A DNA stretch of 64,000 bases from Ferrimonas sp. YFM (GCF_030296015.1 NZ_AP027368.1:3286001-3350000), one strand, 5' to 3'. Counted from the first letter of the stretch, positions 25,410 to 35,865 are shown. Made by a program: numbers and translations. Notes: generated by a model from the sequence alone, not told the origin.

Positions 25410-27128
25410 TCAAAACGGAAAGAAACGGGGGATCAGGTAGAGCACCACCAGGCTGTAAAGCAGCGACAGGGGCAGCCCCAGCTTCAGGTAGTCCTTAAAA
25501 CGGTACTGGCCCAGGCTCATCACCATCAGGTTGGTCTGATAGCTGAAGGGGCTGATGAAGCTGGCGCTGGCACCGTAGGCCACCGCCATCACGAAGGGCA
25601 TGGCACTGGTACCAAAGGCGTCCGCCAGCCCCAGAGCCAGGGGCAGGCTCAGGGCCGCCGCGGCGTTGTTGGTCATCACCTCGGTCAGCAGCAGGGCCAC
25701 CAGGTAGACACCGATAAAGGCCACCAGCACACCCTGGCCATTGAACAGCAGATGAAGCTGCTGCGAGGCCATCAGCGCCAGCCCGGACTGGGCGACACTG
25801 TCCGCCATCGCCAGGGCACCGGTGATGATCAGCCAGATCTCGAAGGGGAAGCGGGTGCGCACCTCCTGGGCAGACAGGATGCCACCGGAGAGCATCACCA
25901 ACAGCAGCAGGGCCATTGCCGCCACCAGTTCCACCAGACCCAGGGCGCTCAGCGTCAGTGCGGTGACAAAGCCGCCAATGGCCAGCCACTCCTGAGCCAG
26001 GCTCAGGGGCGTCTGCAGCTGAGTATCCCCCACCACAAAGAAATGGCGGGGCGAGGGCACAAAGTCATCGCCGGTAGAGAGCACCAGCACATCCCCCGCT
26101 TCGATGGGAAGCTGCCCCAGCTTACCGGAGAGGCGGGCGCCCCGGCGGCGCATCGCCACCACGGCCGCATCGAAGCGGCCGCGAAACTCCACCGTCTTCA
26201 GCGTCTGACCTATGATGCTGGAGGTCGGGCTGACGATCACCTCGGTCAGTTGCCTGTCCAGGGGGGCCTGCCCCTCGGCAAACAGGGTCAGCCCGCGAAA
26301 CTGGGAAAGCAGGGTCACCCGGCTTACATCCCCGCAGAACACCAGCTTATCCCCCTCCTCCAGCCTGGTGTCCGGCGACACCGGCGAGATCACCTGATGA
26401 CGACGCACCACCTCGGCCAGATAGAGCCTTTCCAGGGCCCGCAGGCCATTCTCCTGAACGGAGCGCCCCGCCAGGGGGCTGCCCGGCTGCAGCTTGGCCT
26501 CAATGAAGTAGGGGTCCTCCTCCTGGGCATGATCGGCGTTGTGGGGCAGCAGCGGCGACAGCAGCAGAATCAGCCCCAATCCGGCGACCGCCGCCCCCAG
26601 CCCCACCGGCAGGAAGTCGAACATCGCCAGCCCGGGCCTGCCAGTTTCAAGCAGGAAACTGTTGACGATCAGGTTGGTGGAGGTGCCCACCAGGGTCAGG
26701 GTGCCCCCAAGGATGGCGGCATAGGAGAGGGGCAGCAGCAGCCTCGAGGGCAGATGATCGGCGTTGGCCTTCACCCGCCCCATCAGCGCCGCCACCACCG
26801 CGGTGTTGTTCAGAAACGCCGACGCGGCCATGGTGCCACTGCCCATCCTCAGCAGGGTGCTGCGGTAGGAGCCGCGAAACAGCCAGCCACTGAGCCAACT
26901 CAGCAGCCGGGTTTTCTCCACGCCGGCCGAGGCCAGGATCAGCAGCAGCAGGCTGATCACCCCCGGGTTGGCGGCCAGGTTCAGCAGCCTGTCCATCTGC
27001 AGCTGGCCCAGCATCACCAGGGCAATGGCGCCGCCGGAGAACAGCAGCACCGGTCTTAGGCGGGTGAACACCAGCCCGAGAAACAGGGAGGCTGCCAGGG
27101 CCAGGAGTTGACCGTGAACCGCGGTCAT
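25410..27128 (-). CDS. SLC13-family permease with TrkA-C domains (probable sulfate uptake)
   Basis: A 572-residue inner-membrane transporter. ATG 27128 is the start because it overlaps the cysN stop by one base (TGATG); an in-frame extension to 27176 lies inside cysN. Hydrophobic helices at both ends (N-terminal block with [14 protein letters not shown] and [21 protein letters not shown]-terminal block with [18 protein letters not shown] and [11 protein letters not shown]) flank a central soluble part (about residues 200-370) with two TrkA-C/RCK-C-like domains ([39 protein letters not shown]). This architecture is found in bacterial and algal (SAC1-like) sulfate transport or sensing proteins. 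Placement between cysN and cysC makes sulfate the likely substrate. Confidence 0.85.
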   Translation of the reverse strand: MTAVHGQLLALAASLFLGLVFTRLRPVLLFSGGAIALVMLGQLQMDRLLNLAANPGVISLLLLILASAGVEKTRLLSWLSGWLFRGSYRSTLLRMGSGTMAASAFLNNTAVVAALMGRVKANADHLPSRLLLPLSYAAILGGTLTLVGTSTNLIVNSFLLETGRPGLAMFDFLPVGLGAAVAGLGLILLLSPLLPHNADHAQEEDPYFIEAKLQPGSPLAGRSVQENGLRALERLYLAEVVRRHQVISPVSPDTRLEEGDKLVFCGDVSRVTLLSQFRGLTLFAEGQAPLDRQLTEVIVSPTSSIIGQTLKTVEFRGRFDAAVVAMRRRGARLSGKLGQLPIEAGDVLVLSTGDDFVPSPRHFFVVGDTQLQTPLSLAQEWLAIGGFVTALTLSALGLVELVAAMALLLLVMLSGGILSAQEVRTRFPFEIWLIITGALAMADSVAQSGLALMASQQLHLLFNGQGVLVAFIGVYLVALLLTEVMTNNAAAALSLPLALGLADAFGTSAMPFVMAVAYGASASFISPFSYQTNLMVMSLGQYRFKDYLKLGLPLSLLYSLVVLYLIPRFFPF

Positions 27129-28558
27129 CAGTTGGACCCGCCTCCGGTAAGCTTGCTGAGATCCCTGGCATCCCAATGGGGAAAGTGCTTGCGGATCAGC
27201 GCATTGAGCTCGAGCTCAAACTGGGAGTAATCCTGCCTTGACGCAGCAGCGGTCTCGGCGGCTTCCCGGACCATGCCCGCCGCGACGGTGCCATTGGTCA
27301 CCGGGTCGATCAGGATAAAGGCACCGGTGTCCCTCAGCTGAGCGTATCTGTCCACCGGCAATGGCCTGTCGGTCTGCAGAACCACCTGGCCAATGTCATT
27401 GAGCCCCAGGGTCTCGCTGTCCAGGGCTTCCCAGCTGCGAATGTCTGTACGGTGTTCCACCTGGCTGACCCGGGCCCGGGCCGAGCTGGTGGCCAGCTTG
27501 ATGCGGTACTCCCTGCCCGGCTCAAGCGGCGCATCGGCCATCCACACCAGTTGGGCGCGCAATCCCTGACTCAGGGTGACCGTTTCCTCCTCTGCCACCA
27601 GCCAGTCGCCGCGGCTGACATCAATCTCTCTGTCCAGGGTCACGGTGACCGCTTGTCCGGCCACGGCAGAGCTCAGCTCTTTACCAAACTGATGGATGCC
27701 CGCCACCTTGGCCGGAGTGCCTGAGGGCAGCACTTTCACCCCCTGCCCCACACTCAGGGTGCCTGAAGCCAGGGTGCCGGCAAAGCCGCGAAAATCCAGG
27801 TTGGGCCGAACCACCAGCTGCACCGGCAGGCGCAAAGGCTGATCGGCAGCCCGATCGGCCCCCGGAGCCTGCTCCAGCAGTTCCAGCAGGCTGGGACCCT
27901 GATACCAGGGCATCTTCGGCGACAGCTGGGCGACGTTGTCCCCCTCCAGGGCGGAGATGGGCAGGTAGTGAATGGTCTCCAGGTTCAGCTCCTCGGCCAT
28001 CTGAGCGTACTGAGCCTGAATCGATTCAAACACCGCCTGGTCATACTCCTTGAGATCCATCTTGTTGATGGCCACCACCACCTGGCGAATCCCCAGCAGG
28101 GACACCAGGAAGCTGTGGCGCCGGGTCTGCTCCAGCACCCCATAGCGGGCGTCGACCAGGATGATGGCCAGATCGGCAGTGGAGGCGCCGGTGGCCATAT
28201 TGCGGGTGTACTGCTCGTGTCCCGGGGTGTCGGCAATGATGAACTTGCGCTTGTCGGTCGAGAAGTAGCGGTAGGCCACGTCGATGGTGATCCCCTGCTC
28301 CCGCTCCGCCTGCAGGCCGTCCACCAACAGGGCCAGGTCCGGTCGTTCACCCGTGGTGCCCTGGGTGCGGCTCTGCTCATTGACCGCTTCCAGCTGGTCG
28401 TCATACAGCGCCTTGGTATCGTGCAGCAGACGACCGATGAGGGTACTCTTGCCGTCGTCCACGCTGCCGCAGGTGATGAAACGCAGCAGCGCCTTGCTCT
28501 CGTGCTGCTTGAGGTACTGCTCCACTCGGAGCGCCACCGGGGTTGGGTTGTTGGTCAT
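27128..28558 (-). CDS. cysN: Sulfate adenylyltransferase subunit 1 (GTPase)
   Basis: GTP-hydrolysing subunit that drives APS formation by CysD. The 476-residue product has the EF-Tu-like GTPase motifs: P-loop GSVDDGKST (31-39), switch II DTPGHEQYTRNM (from D110) and NKMD (165-168), followed by beta-barrel domains. There is no fused CysC kinase domain; that enzyme is separate here. AAAGGAG precedes ATG 28558. It lies 17 nt after cysD and overlaps the permease start by 1 nt. Confidence 0.96.
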   Translation of the reverse strand: MTNNPTPVALRVEQYLKQHESKALLRFITCGSVDDGKSTLIGRLLHDTKALYDDQLEAVNEQSRTQGTTGERPDLALLVDGLQAEREQGITIDVAYRYFSTDKRKFIIADTPGHEQYTRNMATGASTADLAIILVDARYGVLEQTRRHSFLVSLLGIRQVVVAINKMDLKEYDQAVFESIQAQYAQMAEELNLETIHYLPISALEGDNVAQLSPKMPWYQGPSLLELLEQAPGADRAADQPLRLPVQLVVRPNLDFRGFAGTLASGTLSVGQGVKVLPSGTPAKVAGIHQFGKELSSAVAGQAVTVTLDREIDVSRGDWLVAEEETVTLSQGLRAQLVWMADAPLEPGREYRIKLATSSARARVSQVEHRTDIRSWEALDSETLGLNDIGQVVLQTDRPLPVDRYAQLRDTGAFILIDPVTNGTVAAGMVREAAETAAASRQDYSQFELELNALIRKHFPHWDARDLSKLTGGGSN

Positions 28559-28575
28559 GGTGCTCTCCTTTGGAC

Positions 28576-29481
28576 CTAGAAATAACCTTCGATCTTCTTC
28601 TTCTCCATCGACCCGGCGGAATCCCGGTCGATCACCCTGCCCTGGCGCTCCGAGGTGGTGGCCAGCAGCATCTCTTCAATGATCCCCGGCAGGGTATTGG
28701 CCTCGGATTCGATGGCCCCGGTCAGGGGGTAGCAACCCAGGGTGCGGAATCGGACACTGCGCATCTGCGGCGTTTCACCCGGCTCCAAGGGCATGCGTTC
28801 GTCGTCCACCATGATCAGGCTGCCGTCGCGCTCCACCACGGGGCGGGGCTGGGCCAGATAGAGGGGGACAATCTCTATCTGCTCCCGGTAGATGTACTGC
28901 CAGATATCCAGCTCGGTCCAGTTGGAAAGGGGGAACACCCGAATGCTCTCCCCGGGGTGCACCCGGGCGTTATAGAGGTTCCACAGCTCGGGGCGCTGAT
29001 TCTTGGGATCCCAGCGGTGGTTGCTGTCGCGGAAGGAGTAGACCCGCTCCTTGGCCCTTGAGGCCTCCTCATCGCGGCGGGCGCCGCCAAAGGCCGCATC
29101 GAAGCCATAGTGGTCCAGGGCCTGACGCAGCCCCTGGGTCTTCATGATGTCGGTGTGCAGGGCACTGCCGTGAACGAAGGGGCTGATCCCCATGGCCAGC
29201 CCTTCTGGATTCTTATGCACCAGCAACTCAAAGTCGTGCTCCCTGGCCATGCGGTCGCGAAACTCGATCATCTCCCTGAACTTCCAGGTGGTGTCCACGT
29301 GCAGCAGGGGAAAGGGGATCTTGCCCGGATAGAACGCCTTTCGCGCCAGGTGCAGCAGTACCGAGGAATCCTTGCCGACGGAGTAGAGCATTACCGGCTT
29401 CTCAAACTCCGCCGCCACCTCGCGGAAGATGTGGATGCTCTCAGCCTCGAGGCGATCCAGATGGGTCAGGGTAGGGGACAT
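28576..29481 (-). CDS. cysD: Sulfate adenylyltransferase subunit 2
   Basis: Catalytic ATP sulfurylase subunit, forming APS from ATP and sulfate. The 301-residue product has the PP-loop [11 protein letters not shown] (residues 33-43), [32 protein letters not shown], and the C-terminal [13 protein letters not shown]-like segment ([17 protein letters not shown]). ATG 29481 is preceded by AGGATCACAGG. First gene of the sulfate-activation operon; the 234-bp region to the divergent response regulator must contain its promoter but no CysB site could be called by eye. Confidence 0.96.
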   Translation of the reverse strand: MSPTLTHLDRLEAESIHIFREVAAEFEKPVMLYSVGKDSSVLLHLARKAFYPGKIPFPLLHVDTTWKFREMIEFRDRMAREHDFELLVHKNPEGLAMGISPFVHGSALHTDIMKTQGLRQALDHYGFDAAFGGARRDEEASRAKERVYSFRDSNHRWDPKNQRPELWNLYNARVHPGESIRVFPLSNWTELDIWQYIYREQIEIVPLYLAQPRPVVERDGSLIMVDDERMPLEPGETPQMRSVRFRTLGCYPLTGAIESEANTLPGIIEEMLLATTSERQGRVIDRDSAGSMEKKKIEGYF

Positions 29482-29715
29482 CCTGTGATCCTAAGTCAGT
29501 CTAAGTCAGCGTCTAAGTGAACGTCAGATCGGCATTAACAACAATTCAACTTGGCACTTTCATATAACCCAAAGGAATCAATTTTTAATTTTGGATGCCA
29601 TTTAGAAATATGCAAAGGCGGCAGGAAACCCCAGATCTGCTAAATTGATTGAGGTGTGACCCGCCAGGGATCGGCGGGCTCAGCCAGAGTTGAAAGCCAC
29701 CGAAGAGAGGCAAGG

Positions 29716-31380
29716 ATGCTGACTCAAAAGCGCTATCTGATCATCGACGACTCCACCACCTTCGTTGCCCTGGCCCGGTCCATATTGCTGGATGCCGGGG
29801 TGGGCAACGACAACATTCACAGTACCCTGGACAGCCTGAAGGCGTTTCGGCTGCTGGTGCAGCACCAGTTTGATGTGGTGCTGTGCGACTACAACATGGG
29901 CAGCAACATCGACGGAGGCCTGATACTGGATGAGATTCGTCAGAGACGGCTGCTCTCCCCTCAGGGGGTGTTCTTCTGCATCACCGGAGACAGCAGCAAA
30001 GAGGTGGTGACTCACTTCATCGAGATGGAGCCCGACGACTACCTCACCAAGCCCTTCCGCTATCAGGATCTCATCGAACGGCTCAAGGTCGCCATCAAGC
30101 GCAAGGAAGCCCTCTACCCTCTGCTGCAGGCCCTGGAAAACCGGGCCTGGCAAACCGTGGTGGACCTGACCGATCACTATCTGGACCGCCACCCGGAGTT
30201 TGCCCAGTACCTGCACCGGGTGCACGGCGACTGCCTGCTCAGGATGCGGCGCCATCAGGACGCGTTGGAGTTCTACCGGGAACAGGCACAGCTCACCGAG
30301 CAGTGCTGGCCCATCATCGGCATGGGACAGGCCCTGCAAGGGTTGGGGGAGCTGGAAGCGGCGGAGCAGATGTTCGCCCGGGCACTGGCCAACGATCCCG
30401 CCAACCCGGTGGCACAACGGACACTGGCCGCCTGCATCCTGGCAAAAGACGACTATCCCAGGGCGCTGAAACAGTTCCAGGAGCTGCATCAGCTGAGTCC
30501 GGCCAACCCGTTGCGGATGTTGGTGATCGCCAACCTGTTTGCCATTCTGGGGCAGCAGGACAACGCCGCCATCCACTACGAAAAATACATCGACAAGGTG
30601 AAGGATACCAACAGATACACCCTGGGGCTGCACATCCACACCTACCTGTGCCTGCTGTTTGCCACCTACCGCTGCGACAACCCCAAGCGACGACAACTGC
30701 TGCTCAATGAGGCCAGACACCGCCTGACCGGGCTGGCACAACGTTCCGAGGAGCAGGAGGAGGATCACTCCCCCCACCCAGGGTTTCAACTGGCTGCCGG
30801 GCTGTTTGCCATGCTCGAGGGCAAGGTGGAGCTGGGGTTCCACAGCGCCGCCAAGCTTACCGACCGGCTTGATGAGCTGGAGTTTCACCTGCTGCTGGAT
30901 GCGGCTCGGCTGTTTGGCCTCTGCGGCCTGCCCCGGGAGTACCGCCGCTGCCTGGAGCAGGCCCGCCAATGCTGTGAGTCAGTGGATGACGACACCGTGA
31001 TGCTGTCCCAGGTGAAGCTGTTGATGGCAGTGAAGACCGAGACCGAGGAGCGGCTGCAGGAGGGCAGTCGCCTGGCAGAGTCCGCACAACTGCTGCGCCA
31101 GCGCCCTCAGGCGGCCCTGGAGCAGGCGGTGTCCGCCTTCGCATCTGTCCCCTTCCTGCCGGCCCTCAGCCTGCTGCTGCTGGAGCTGTTGGGGAGCGAG
31201 TCCCCAAGCTGGATGGAGCCCGCCCAACGCCAGACCATGCTCGATGGCTGCCTCTGGCTCTACCAGCACGACAGCCGCACCACCGCGGAGCAAAAATCCC
31301 AGGCCACCCGGCTCTATCAAAAGGCGCTCGACCCCAAGAAACCGGGAGTAAACCAGACTGAAACTGAACAAACCGCCTGA
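29716..31380 (+). CDS. Response regulator with TPR domain
   Basis: A 554-residue cytoplasmic protein. ATG 29716 is chosen because it is preceded by GAGAGGCAAGG and starts directly with the receiver strand KRYLIIDDSTT; the frame extends to 29656 without family sequence. The receiver (1-125) has acidic D11/D12, phosphoacceptor D58 (VVLCDYNMG) and the conserved lysine in DYLTKPFRYQDL. From about 130 to 400 come TPR-like helical repeats (AWQTVVDLTDHYLDRHPEF, WPIIGMGQALQGLGELEAAEQMF, PALAANDPANP-like ALANDPANPVAQ), then a long helical tail of unknown fold. There is no DNA-binding or enzymatic output domain, so it probably acts through protein contacts. Similar REC-TPR proteins occur in Vibrio, Shewanella and Pseudomonas. 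No partner kinase is adjacent. Confidence 0.85.
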   Translation: MLTQKRYLIIDDSTTFVALARSILLDAGVGNDNIHSTLDSLKAFRLLVQHQFDVVLCDYNMGSNIDGGLILDEIRQRRLLSPQGVFFCITGDSSKEVVTHFIEMEPDDYLTKPFRYQDLIERLKVAIKRKEALYPLLQALENRAWQTVVDLTDHYLDRHPEFAQYLHRVHGDCLLRMRRHQDALEFYREQAQLTEQCWPIIGMGQALQGLGELEAAEQMFARALANDPANPVAQRTLAACILAKDDYPRALKQFQELHQLSPANPLRMLVIANLFAILGQQDNAAIHYEKYIDKVKDTNRYTLGLHIHTYLCLLFATYRCDNPKRRQLLLNEARHRLTGLAQRSEEQEEDHSPHPGFQLAAGLFAMLEGKVELGFHSAAKLTDRLDELEFHLLLDAARLFGLCGLPREYRRCLEQARQCCESVDDDTVMLSQVKLLMAVKTETEERLQEGSRLAESAQLLRQRPQAALEQAVSAFASVPFLPALSLLLLELLGSESPSWMEPAQRQTMLDGCLWLYQHDSRTTAEQKSQATRLYQKALDPKKPGVNQTETEQTA

Positions 31381-31491
31381 TCCCTGAGCGGTTATTCCGA
31401 TTCCGCTGAAAACTGGGATTGAAGGCTATTAACCCTCTGTGGGGTCGATGGTAAGATGGTCGATTCACTCTGTGACCCGGCTTGATTATTG

Positions 31492-34400
31492 ATGCTTTTA
31501 TTTCGTCTTGCGGATGTAGAGAACAACTTCGACGAAGCCACCTTCGCCAGGGGCAAGCGCTATTTCGAAGAGGAGATGGTGCTCCAGGCGGAGCTGGGCC
31601 CCGGCGGAGGGACTGTGCATGGCACCACCCTGGGCCGACGCGACAACCAGTACGACACCAGCATCGAGGTGCGTAAGAACGGCAGTAAGGCCTCCCTGGA
31701 GAGCTTCTGCAACTGCCCGGTCGGGCAACAGTGCAAACACGCCGTCGCCCTGCTGCTGACCCTGCTTGACCAGCACCATGGTCACCAGGACAGGTATCAG
31801 GCCTGGCTGGAAAAATTCAGCCAGATTCACCCCCCGAAAGCGGCTGAGCCTCCCGCCGACTCCGCCCTGGAAGGCTTGTTTCGCATCGCCCCCACGGTCG
31901 CCCGGGACGCCAGCGCCGGTGAATCCCTCACCGTCGAGGTGGGCAACTGCCGCCGCCTGAAGCGGGGCGGCTTCAGCAAGTTCACCGTCAAGCAGCTGTT
32001 TAACGTGGCCACTCATCAGGGCGATGGCTGGGCCAGCGACGAGGTGGTCACCTACAGCCGGCTGCTGCTGGCCACCCGGGGCAACCTCTGGTACCGATAC
32101 GCCCACCTGGAGAGCGAGCTGGATCGCTACGCCTTCGAAAAGCTGCTGGAGCAGGGGCTGGCGTTCTGGGAGGAGCCCGGCAACACCCTCACCCTGGGAC
32201 CAAGCCGCCAGTTGCGGTTCCACTGGGAACAGGACAATCAGTTCCATCTGCACTCCAGCCTGGACAGCGGCGAACCCTGGATTCTGGTGCCCTTTACCTC
32301 GCCCTGGTACATCAACCTCAAAGATTTCAGCGCCGGTCCCCTGGAGAGCGAACTCTCCACCGAGGTGCTGCATCAGCTCAAGCGCCTGCCCGCCCTCCCC
32401 AGGGAGCAGGCGGTGCACTTTGGCGACCAGATAGCCCAGCAGTTTGATCAGGCCACCCTGCCCCACCCCATCCAGACCGACTACCGGACCATCGAGGCCC
32501 CCTTTACCCCGGTACTCAAGCTGCTCCCCAGCGATGAGGGGATCGTCAGTTTCTTCTGGTTCGAGTATGGCGATCTGATCCTCAGCCCCAGCGTGCTGGA
32601 GCGGCCTCAGCAGACCCGCTTCTCCGATGACCGCGGCCACTGGCAGGTGAGCCGTGAAGGTGACCGGGAACACCAAGCCCTGGAGCTGTATCGGCAAATG
32701 CAGCTGTCTGAGTTTGAACACCCTGGCCTGGATGCCCCCAAACACTCCCTGGCCGCCTACCTCAAACTGGCCACCGCCTCCACCGACCTGGCGTTCTGGC
32801 AACGACTGCTGAGTCAGCATCAGGCCGCCATCGACGGTCAGGGCTGGCGGCTGGAGATTGATCCCAGCCTGCCCCTGCTGCCTCACGAGATCCCCGCCTT
32901 CGATCTCAGCATCGAGGAGGGAGACAACTGGTTCAGCCTGGGGATGTCGGTGGAGATCGATCAGAAACAGGTGGAACTGCTGCCGCTGCTGCTCACCTGG
33001 CTGGAGCAGAACTCCGACTGGCGCGGCAACGAGGACCCCATTCTGCTGCACCGCGAAGGGGCCATGCCCCTGCGCATTGCCAACCGGGCCATCCGGCCGG
33101 TGCTGGCGGTCCTGGAGGAGCTCTCCACCGCCGATGGCGACAAGGTGCGCCTGCCCACCCACCAGGCCGCCGTGCTGGAACACCTGCCGGGCAAGGCCCG
33201 CTGGGTCGGCGGCGAACGGATTCGGGCCCTGGCCCACAAACTGAACCACTTTGCCGGCATCGAAGAGATTGAACCCCCTGCCGGGCTTCAGGCTCAGCTT
33301 CGCCCCTATCAGCAGCAGGGGCTCAACTGGCTGGCCTTCCTGCACCAATTCGGTTTCGGCGGCATCCTGGCGGACGACATGGGCCTGGGTAAAACCCTGC
33401 AGACCCTGGCGCACCTGCTGACTCTGAAGCAGCGCGGTCAACTGACCGCCCCGGCCCTGCTGGTGTGCCCCACCAGCCTGATCAGCAACTGGCGCAGTGA
33501 ATCTGCCCGGTTCTGCCCCCAGCTCAAGGTGCAGGTGCTTCATGGCCAGGACAGACACTCGCTGTTCGACACCCTGGGCGACTACGATCTGGTGATCACC
33601 ACCTACGGCCTGGTAGGACGGGACATCGAGCAGTTCCGCGCCCTGAGCTTCTCCCTGGCCATTCTCGATGAGGCCCAGGCGATCAAGAGCACCGGCGCCA
33701 AGATCACCCGGGCGGTGAAGCAACTGGCCGCCGGCCAGCGCCTGTGCCTGACCGGCACCCCCATGGAGAACCACCTGGGGGAGCTGTGGTCCCTGTTCGA
33801 CTTCGTGATGCCCGGATTCCTCGGCCGAGAAAGCCAGTTTGCCCAGCAGTACCGCAAGCCCATCGAAAAGGAGGGCAACGGCGAGCTCAAGGGCGAACTG
33901 ATGGCCCGGCTGGCCCCCTTCCTGCTGCGCCGTACCAAGAGCCAGGTGGCTCAGGAGCTGCCCGCTAAGACCGAGATGGTGCAGACCATCCCCCTCCCCG
34001 GTCCCCAGCGCATGCTCTATGAAGGGGTTCGCGCGGCCATGGAGTCCAGGGTACGGGAGCTGCTGCAGAGCAAGGGGATGGCCAAGAGTCAGATCGAGTT
34101 CCTCGATGCCCTGCTGAAACTGAGGCAGATCTGCTGCGATCCGCAGCTGGTCAAGCTGGAGCAGGCCCAGGGCGTGCAGGAGTCCGCCAAGCTGGACTTC
34201 CTGATGGAGATGCTCCCCTCCATGCTGGAGGATGGCCGCCGTATCCTGATCTTCTCCCAGTTCACCCAGATGCTGGCCCTGATTGAGCAGCGCATGGTGG
34301 AGGCCGGCATCCCCTACAGCAAACTCACCGGCCAGACCCGCAAGCGGGAAGAGGCGATCAACCGCTTCCAGGGCGGTGAGGTGCCGGTGTTCCTCATCTC

Positions 34401-34704
34401 CCTGAAAGCCGGTGGCGTGGGCCTGAACCTGACCCAGGCGGACACGGTGATCCACTACGACCCCTGGTGGAACCCGGCCGCAGAGAATCAGGCCACCGAC
34501 CGGGCCTACCGCATCGGCCAGGACAAGCCGGTGTTCGTCTACAAGCTGATCTGCGAGCAGACCATCGAAGAGCGGGTGATGGAGCTGCAGCAGCAGAAGC
34601 AGGCCCTGGCGGACGCCATCTACGACAAGGAGAACCAGAGCCTGGCCACCGGCCTCACCGGCGACCAGCTGCTGAGCCTGTTCGACGCTCCCGACGAGGA
34701 GTAA
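31492..34704 (+). CDS. SNF2-family helicase-like ATPase with SWIM zinc finger
   Basis: About 1070 residues. ATG 31492 is preferred; the preceding in-frame TTG adds one residue. An N-terminal SWIM finger is at about 73-83 (CNC..CKH), then a long bacterial SNF2-associated region, and the two RecA-like domains: motif I LADDMGLGKT (628-635), motif II DEAQ (726-729), motif III LTGTPMEN, and motifs V/VI AGGVGLNLTQADTVIHYD, NQATDRAYRIGQ (from about 1000). Such proteins translocate on double-stranded DNA or remodel protein-DNA or RNA polymerase complexes; the exact role of the SWIM class is not settled. Single gene with a strong terminator. It is not RapA, which lacks SWIM and has different N-terminal domains. 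Confidence 0.92.
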   Translation: MLLFRLADVENNFDEATFARGKRYFEEEMVLQAELGPGGGTVHGTTLGRRDNQYDTSIEVRKNGSKASLESFCNCPVGQQCKHAVALLLTLLDQHHGHQDRYQAWLEKFSQIHPPKAAEPPADSALEGLFRIAPTVARDASAGESLTVEVGNCRRLKRGGFSKFTVKQLFNVATHQGDGWASDEVVTYSRLLLATRGNLWYRYAHLESELDRYAFEKLLEQGLAFWEEPGNTLTLGPSRQLRFHWEQDNQFHLHSSLDSGEPWILVPFTSPWYINLKDFSAGPLESELSTEVLHQLKRLPALPREQAVHFGDQIAQQFDQATLPHPIQTDYRTIEAPFTPVLKLLPSDEGIVSFFWFEYGDLILSPSVLERPQQTRFSDDRGHWQVSREGDREHQALELYRQMQLSEFEHPGLDAPKHSLAAYLKLATASTDLAFWQRLLSQHQAAIDGQGWRLEIDPSLPLLPHEIPAFDLSIEEGDNWFSLGMSVEIDQKQVELLPLLLTWLEQNSDWRGNEDPILLHREGAMPLRIANRAIRPVLAVLEELSTADGDKVRLPTHQAAVLEHLPGKARWVGGERIRALAHKLNHFAGIEEIEPPAGLQAQLRPYQQQGLNWLAFLHQFGFGGILADDMGLGKTLQTLAHLLTLKQRGQLTAPALLVCPTSLISNWRSESARFCPQLKVQVLHGQDRHSLFDTLGDYDLVITTYGLVGRDIEQFRALSFSLAILDEAQAIKSTGAKITRAVKQLAAGQRLCLTGTPMENHLGELWSLFDFVMPGFLGRESQFAQQYRKPIEKEGNGELKGELMARLAPFLLRRTKSQVAQELPAKTEMVQTIPLPGPQRMLYEGVRAAMESRVRELLQSKGMAKSQIEFLDALLKLRQICCDPQLVKLEQAQGVQESAKLDFLMEMLPSMLEDGRRILIFSQFTQMLALIEQRMVEAGIPYSKLTGQTRKREEAINRFQGGEVPVFLISLKAGGVGLNLTQADTVIHYDPWWNPAAENQATDRAYRIGQDKPVFVYKLICEQTIEERVMELQQQKQALADAIYDKENQSLATGLTGDQLLSLFDAPDEE

Positions 34705-34713
34705 TCCAAACAG

Positions 34714-34740
34714 AAAAGGCGCCCCATGGGCGCCTTTTTT
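34714..34740. terminator. Intrinsic terminator between SNF2 and sohB genes
   Basis: Stem GGCGCCC / GGGCGCC with loop CAT, flanked by AAAA on the left and TTTTTT on the right, so it works on the plus strand and probably, through the reversed A-run, also for sohB on the minus strand. Confidence 0.9.
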
Positions 34741-34755
34741 ATTCTCAGGACCCGC

Positions 34756-35790
34756 TTAGAAGCGGCTCTTCTGATTCAGTTCACTCACCTTGGACAGGAC
34801 ACTCTCCAGGGCTTCTGACACGCCCCGGCCGAAACGGTTGGCCAGATTCTTCTTAATCACAAAGGCCAGCTTCAGCACCTCTTTGTCCTTGGCTTTCTGC
34901 ATCAGCCAGTGATCCGAGGTCGCCAACTCATCAATCAGTCCCAGCTCCAGGGCCTGGGTGGCAAACCAGTGCTCACCGGTGGCCACCTTCTCCAGTTCCA
35001 GCTCTGGACGGTACTTGGCGATGAAGGACTTGAACAGACCGTGGGTCTCCTCCAGCTCCTCTTTGAACTTCTCCCGCGCCTCGTCGGTGTTCTCACCGAA
35101 GACGGTCAGGGTGCGCTTGAACTGGCCGGCGGTGTGCTGCTCATAGTCGATGTGACTGCGCTTGAGCAGACGATTGAAGTTAGGCAACTGGGCTATCACG
35201 CCAATGGAGCCAATGATGGAGAAGGGCGCCGCCACGATGCGGTCTGCCACACAGGCCATCATGTAACCGCCACTGGCGGCCACCTTATCCACGGCGATGG
35301 TCAGGGGAATGCCGGCATCACGGACCCGGGCCAGCTGGCTGGAGGCCAGGCCATAGCCATGGACCACGCCACCGCCACTCTCCAGGCGCACCAGCACCTC
35401 ATCCTGCTTGTCTGCCACGGTCAGCAGGGCGGTGATCTCCTCCCTCAGGCTGGCCACTTCGTTGGCCTCGATGCCCCCCTTGAAGTCCAGGACAAACACC
35501 CGGCCCTCTCTGGGCTCATCCACCTTGGACTTGGCCTCCTTGGCCTTGGCCTTCTCCTCCTTCTTATGAGCCTTCTCTTTGGCCTTGAGCTGCTCCTTGC
35601 TCAGCAGCATCTCCTCCAGGTGATGCTCATAGTCCTCCAGCTGATGGCTGATGTTGGTCAGCTGCAGCTCCCCTTTTTGGGGTCGCTGCTGTCGCCCCAT
35701 TACCGCGGCAACCACAATCAGCGCGGCGATGGCGCCCACCAGGGTCACCGCCTTGGCCAGGAACAGGCCGTACTCGTATAAAAACTCCAA
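34756..35790 (-). CDS. sohB: SohB-type inner-membrane S49 peptidase
   Basis: Membrane-anchored serine protease of the SppA/SohB family. The start is TTG 35790, not the upstream in-frame ATG 35820: TAGGAG lies 7 nt before it and the resulting N-terminus MEFLYEYGLFLAK aligns with the E. coli SohB start. That gives 344 residues. One N-terminal membrane helix (about 8-31), a lysine/glutamate-rich coiled segment (40-95), then the ClpP-like core with LESGGGVVHGYG, catalytic S173 (AASGGYMMACVAD) and K225 (GQFKRTLTVFGEN). E. coli sohB is a multicopy suppressor of degP loss. Single gene. Confidence 0.93.
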   Translation of the reverse strand: MEFLYEYGLFLAKAVTLVGAIAALIVVAAVMGRQQRPQKGELQLTNISHQLEDYEHHLEEMLLSKEQLKAKEKAHKKEEKAKAKEAKSKVDEPREGRVFVLDFKGGIEANEVASLREEITALLTVADKQDEVLVRLESGGGVVHGYGLASSQLARVRDAGIPLTIAVDKVAASGGYMMACVADRIVAAPFSIIGSIGVIAQLPNFNRLLKRSHIDYEQHTAGQFKRTLTVFGENTDEAREKFKEELEETHGLFKSFIAKYRPELELEKVATGEHWFATQALELGLIDELATSDHWLMQKAKDKEVLKLAFVIKKNLANRFGRGVSEALESVLSKVSELNQKSRF

Positions 35791-35834
35791 AATCAAACTC
35801 CTAGAGAGGTTTGCGCCCATTCTATACCGAAAAG

Positions 35835-35865
35835 CAAAAAAAGACCCAGCCTGGGGCTGGGTCTT
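35835..35865 (-). terminator. Intrinsic terminator of the VolA-type lipase gene
   Basis: Minus strand: stem AAGACCCAGCC / GGCTGGGTCTT with a 3-nt loop, running into a tract of seven T. It lies 20 nt after the lipase stop. Confidence 0.88.

Noticed and set aside
31498-34455. 985-codon antisense ORF opposite the SNF2 gene
   Set aside because: It is a shadow frame in GC-rich coding DNA; the plus-strand frame has all helicase motifs. The same reasoning removes other long antisense frames (for example 2360-3838, 25275-27059, 35811-37658).
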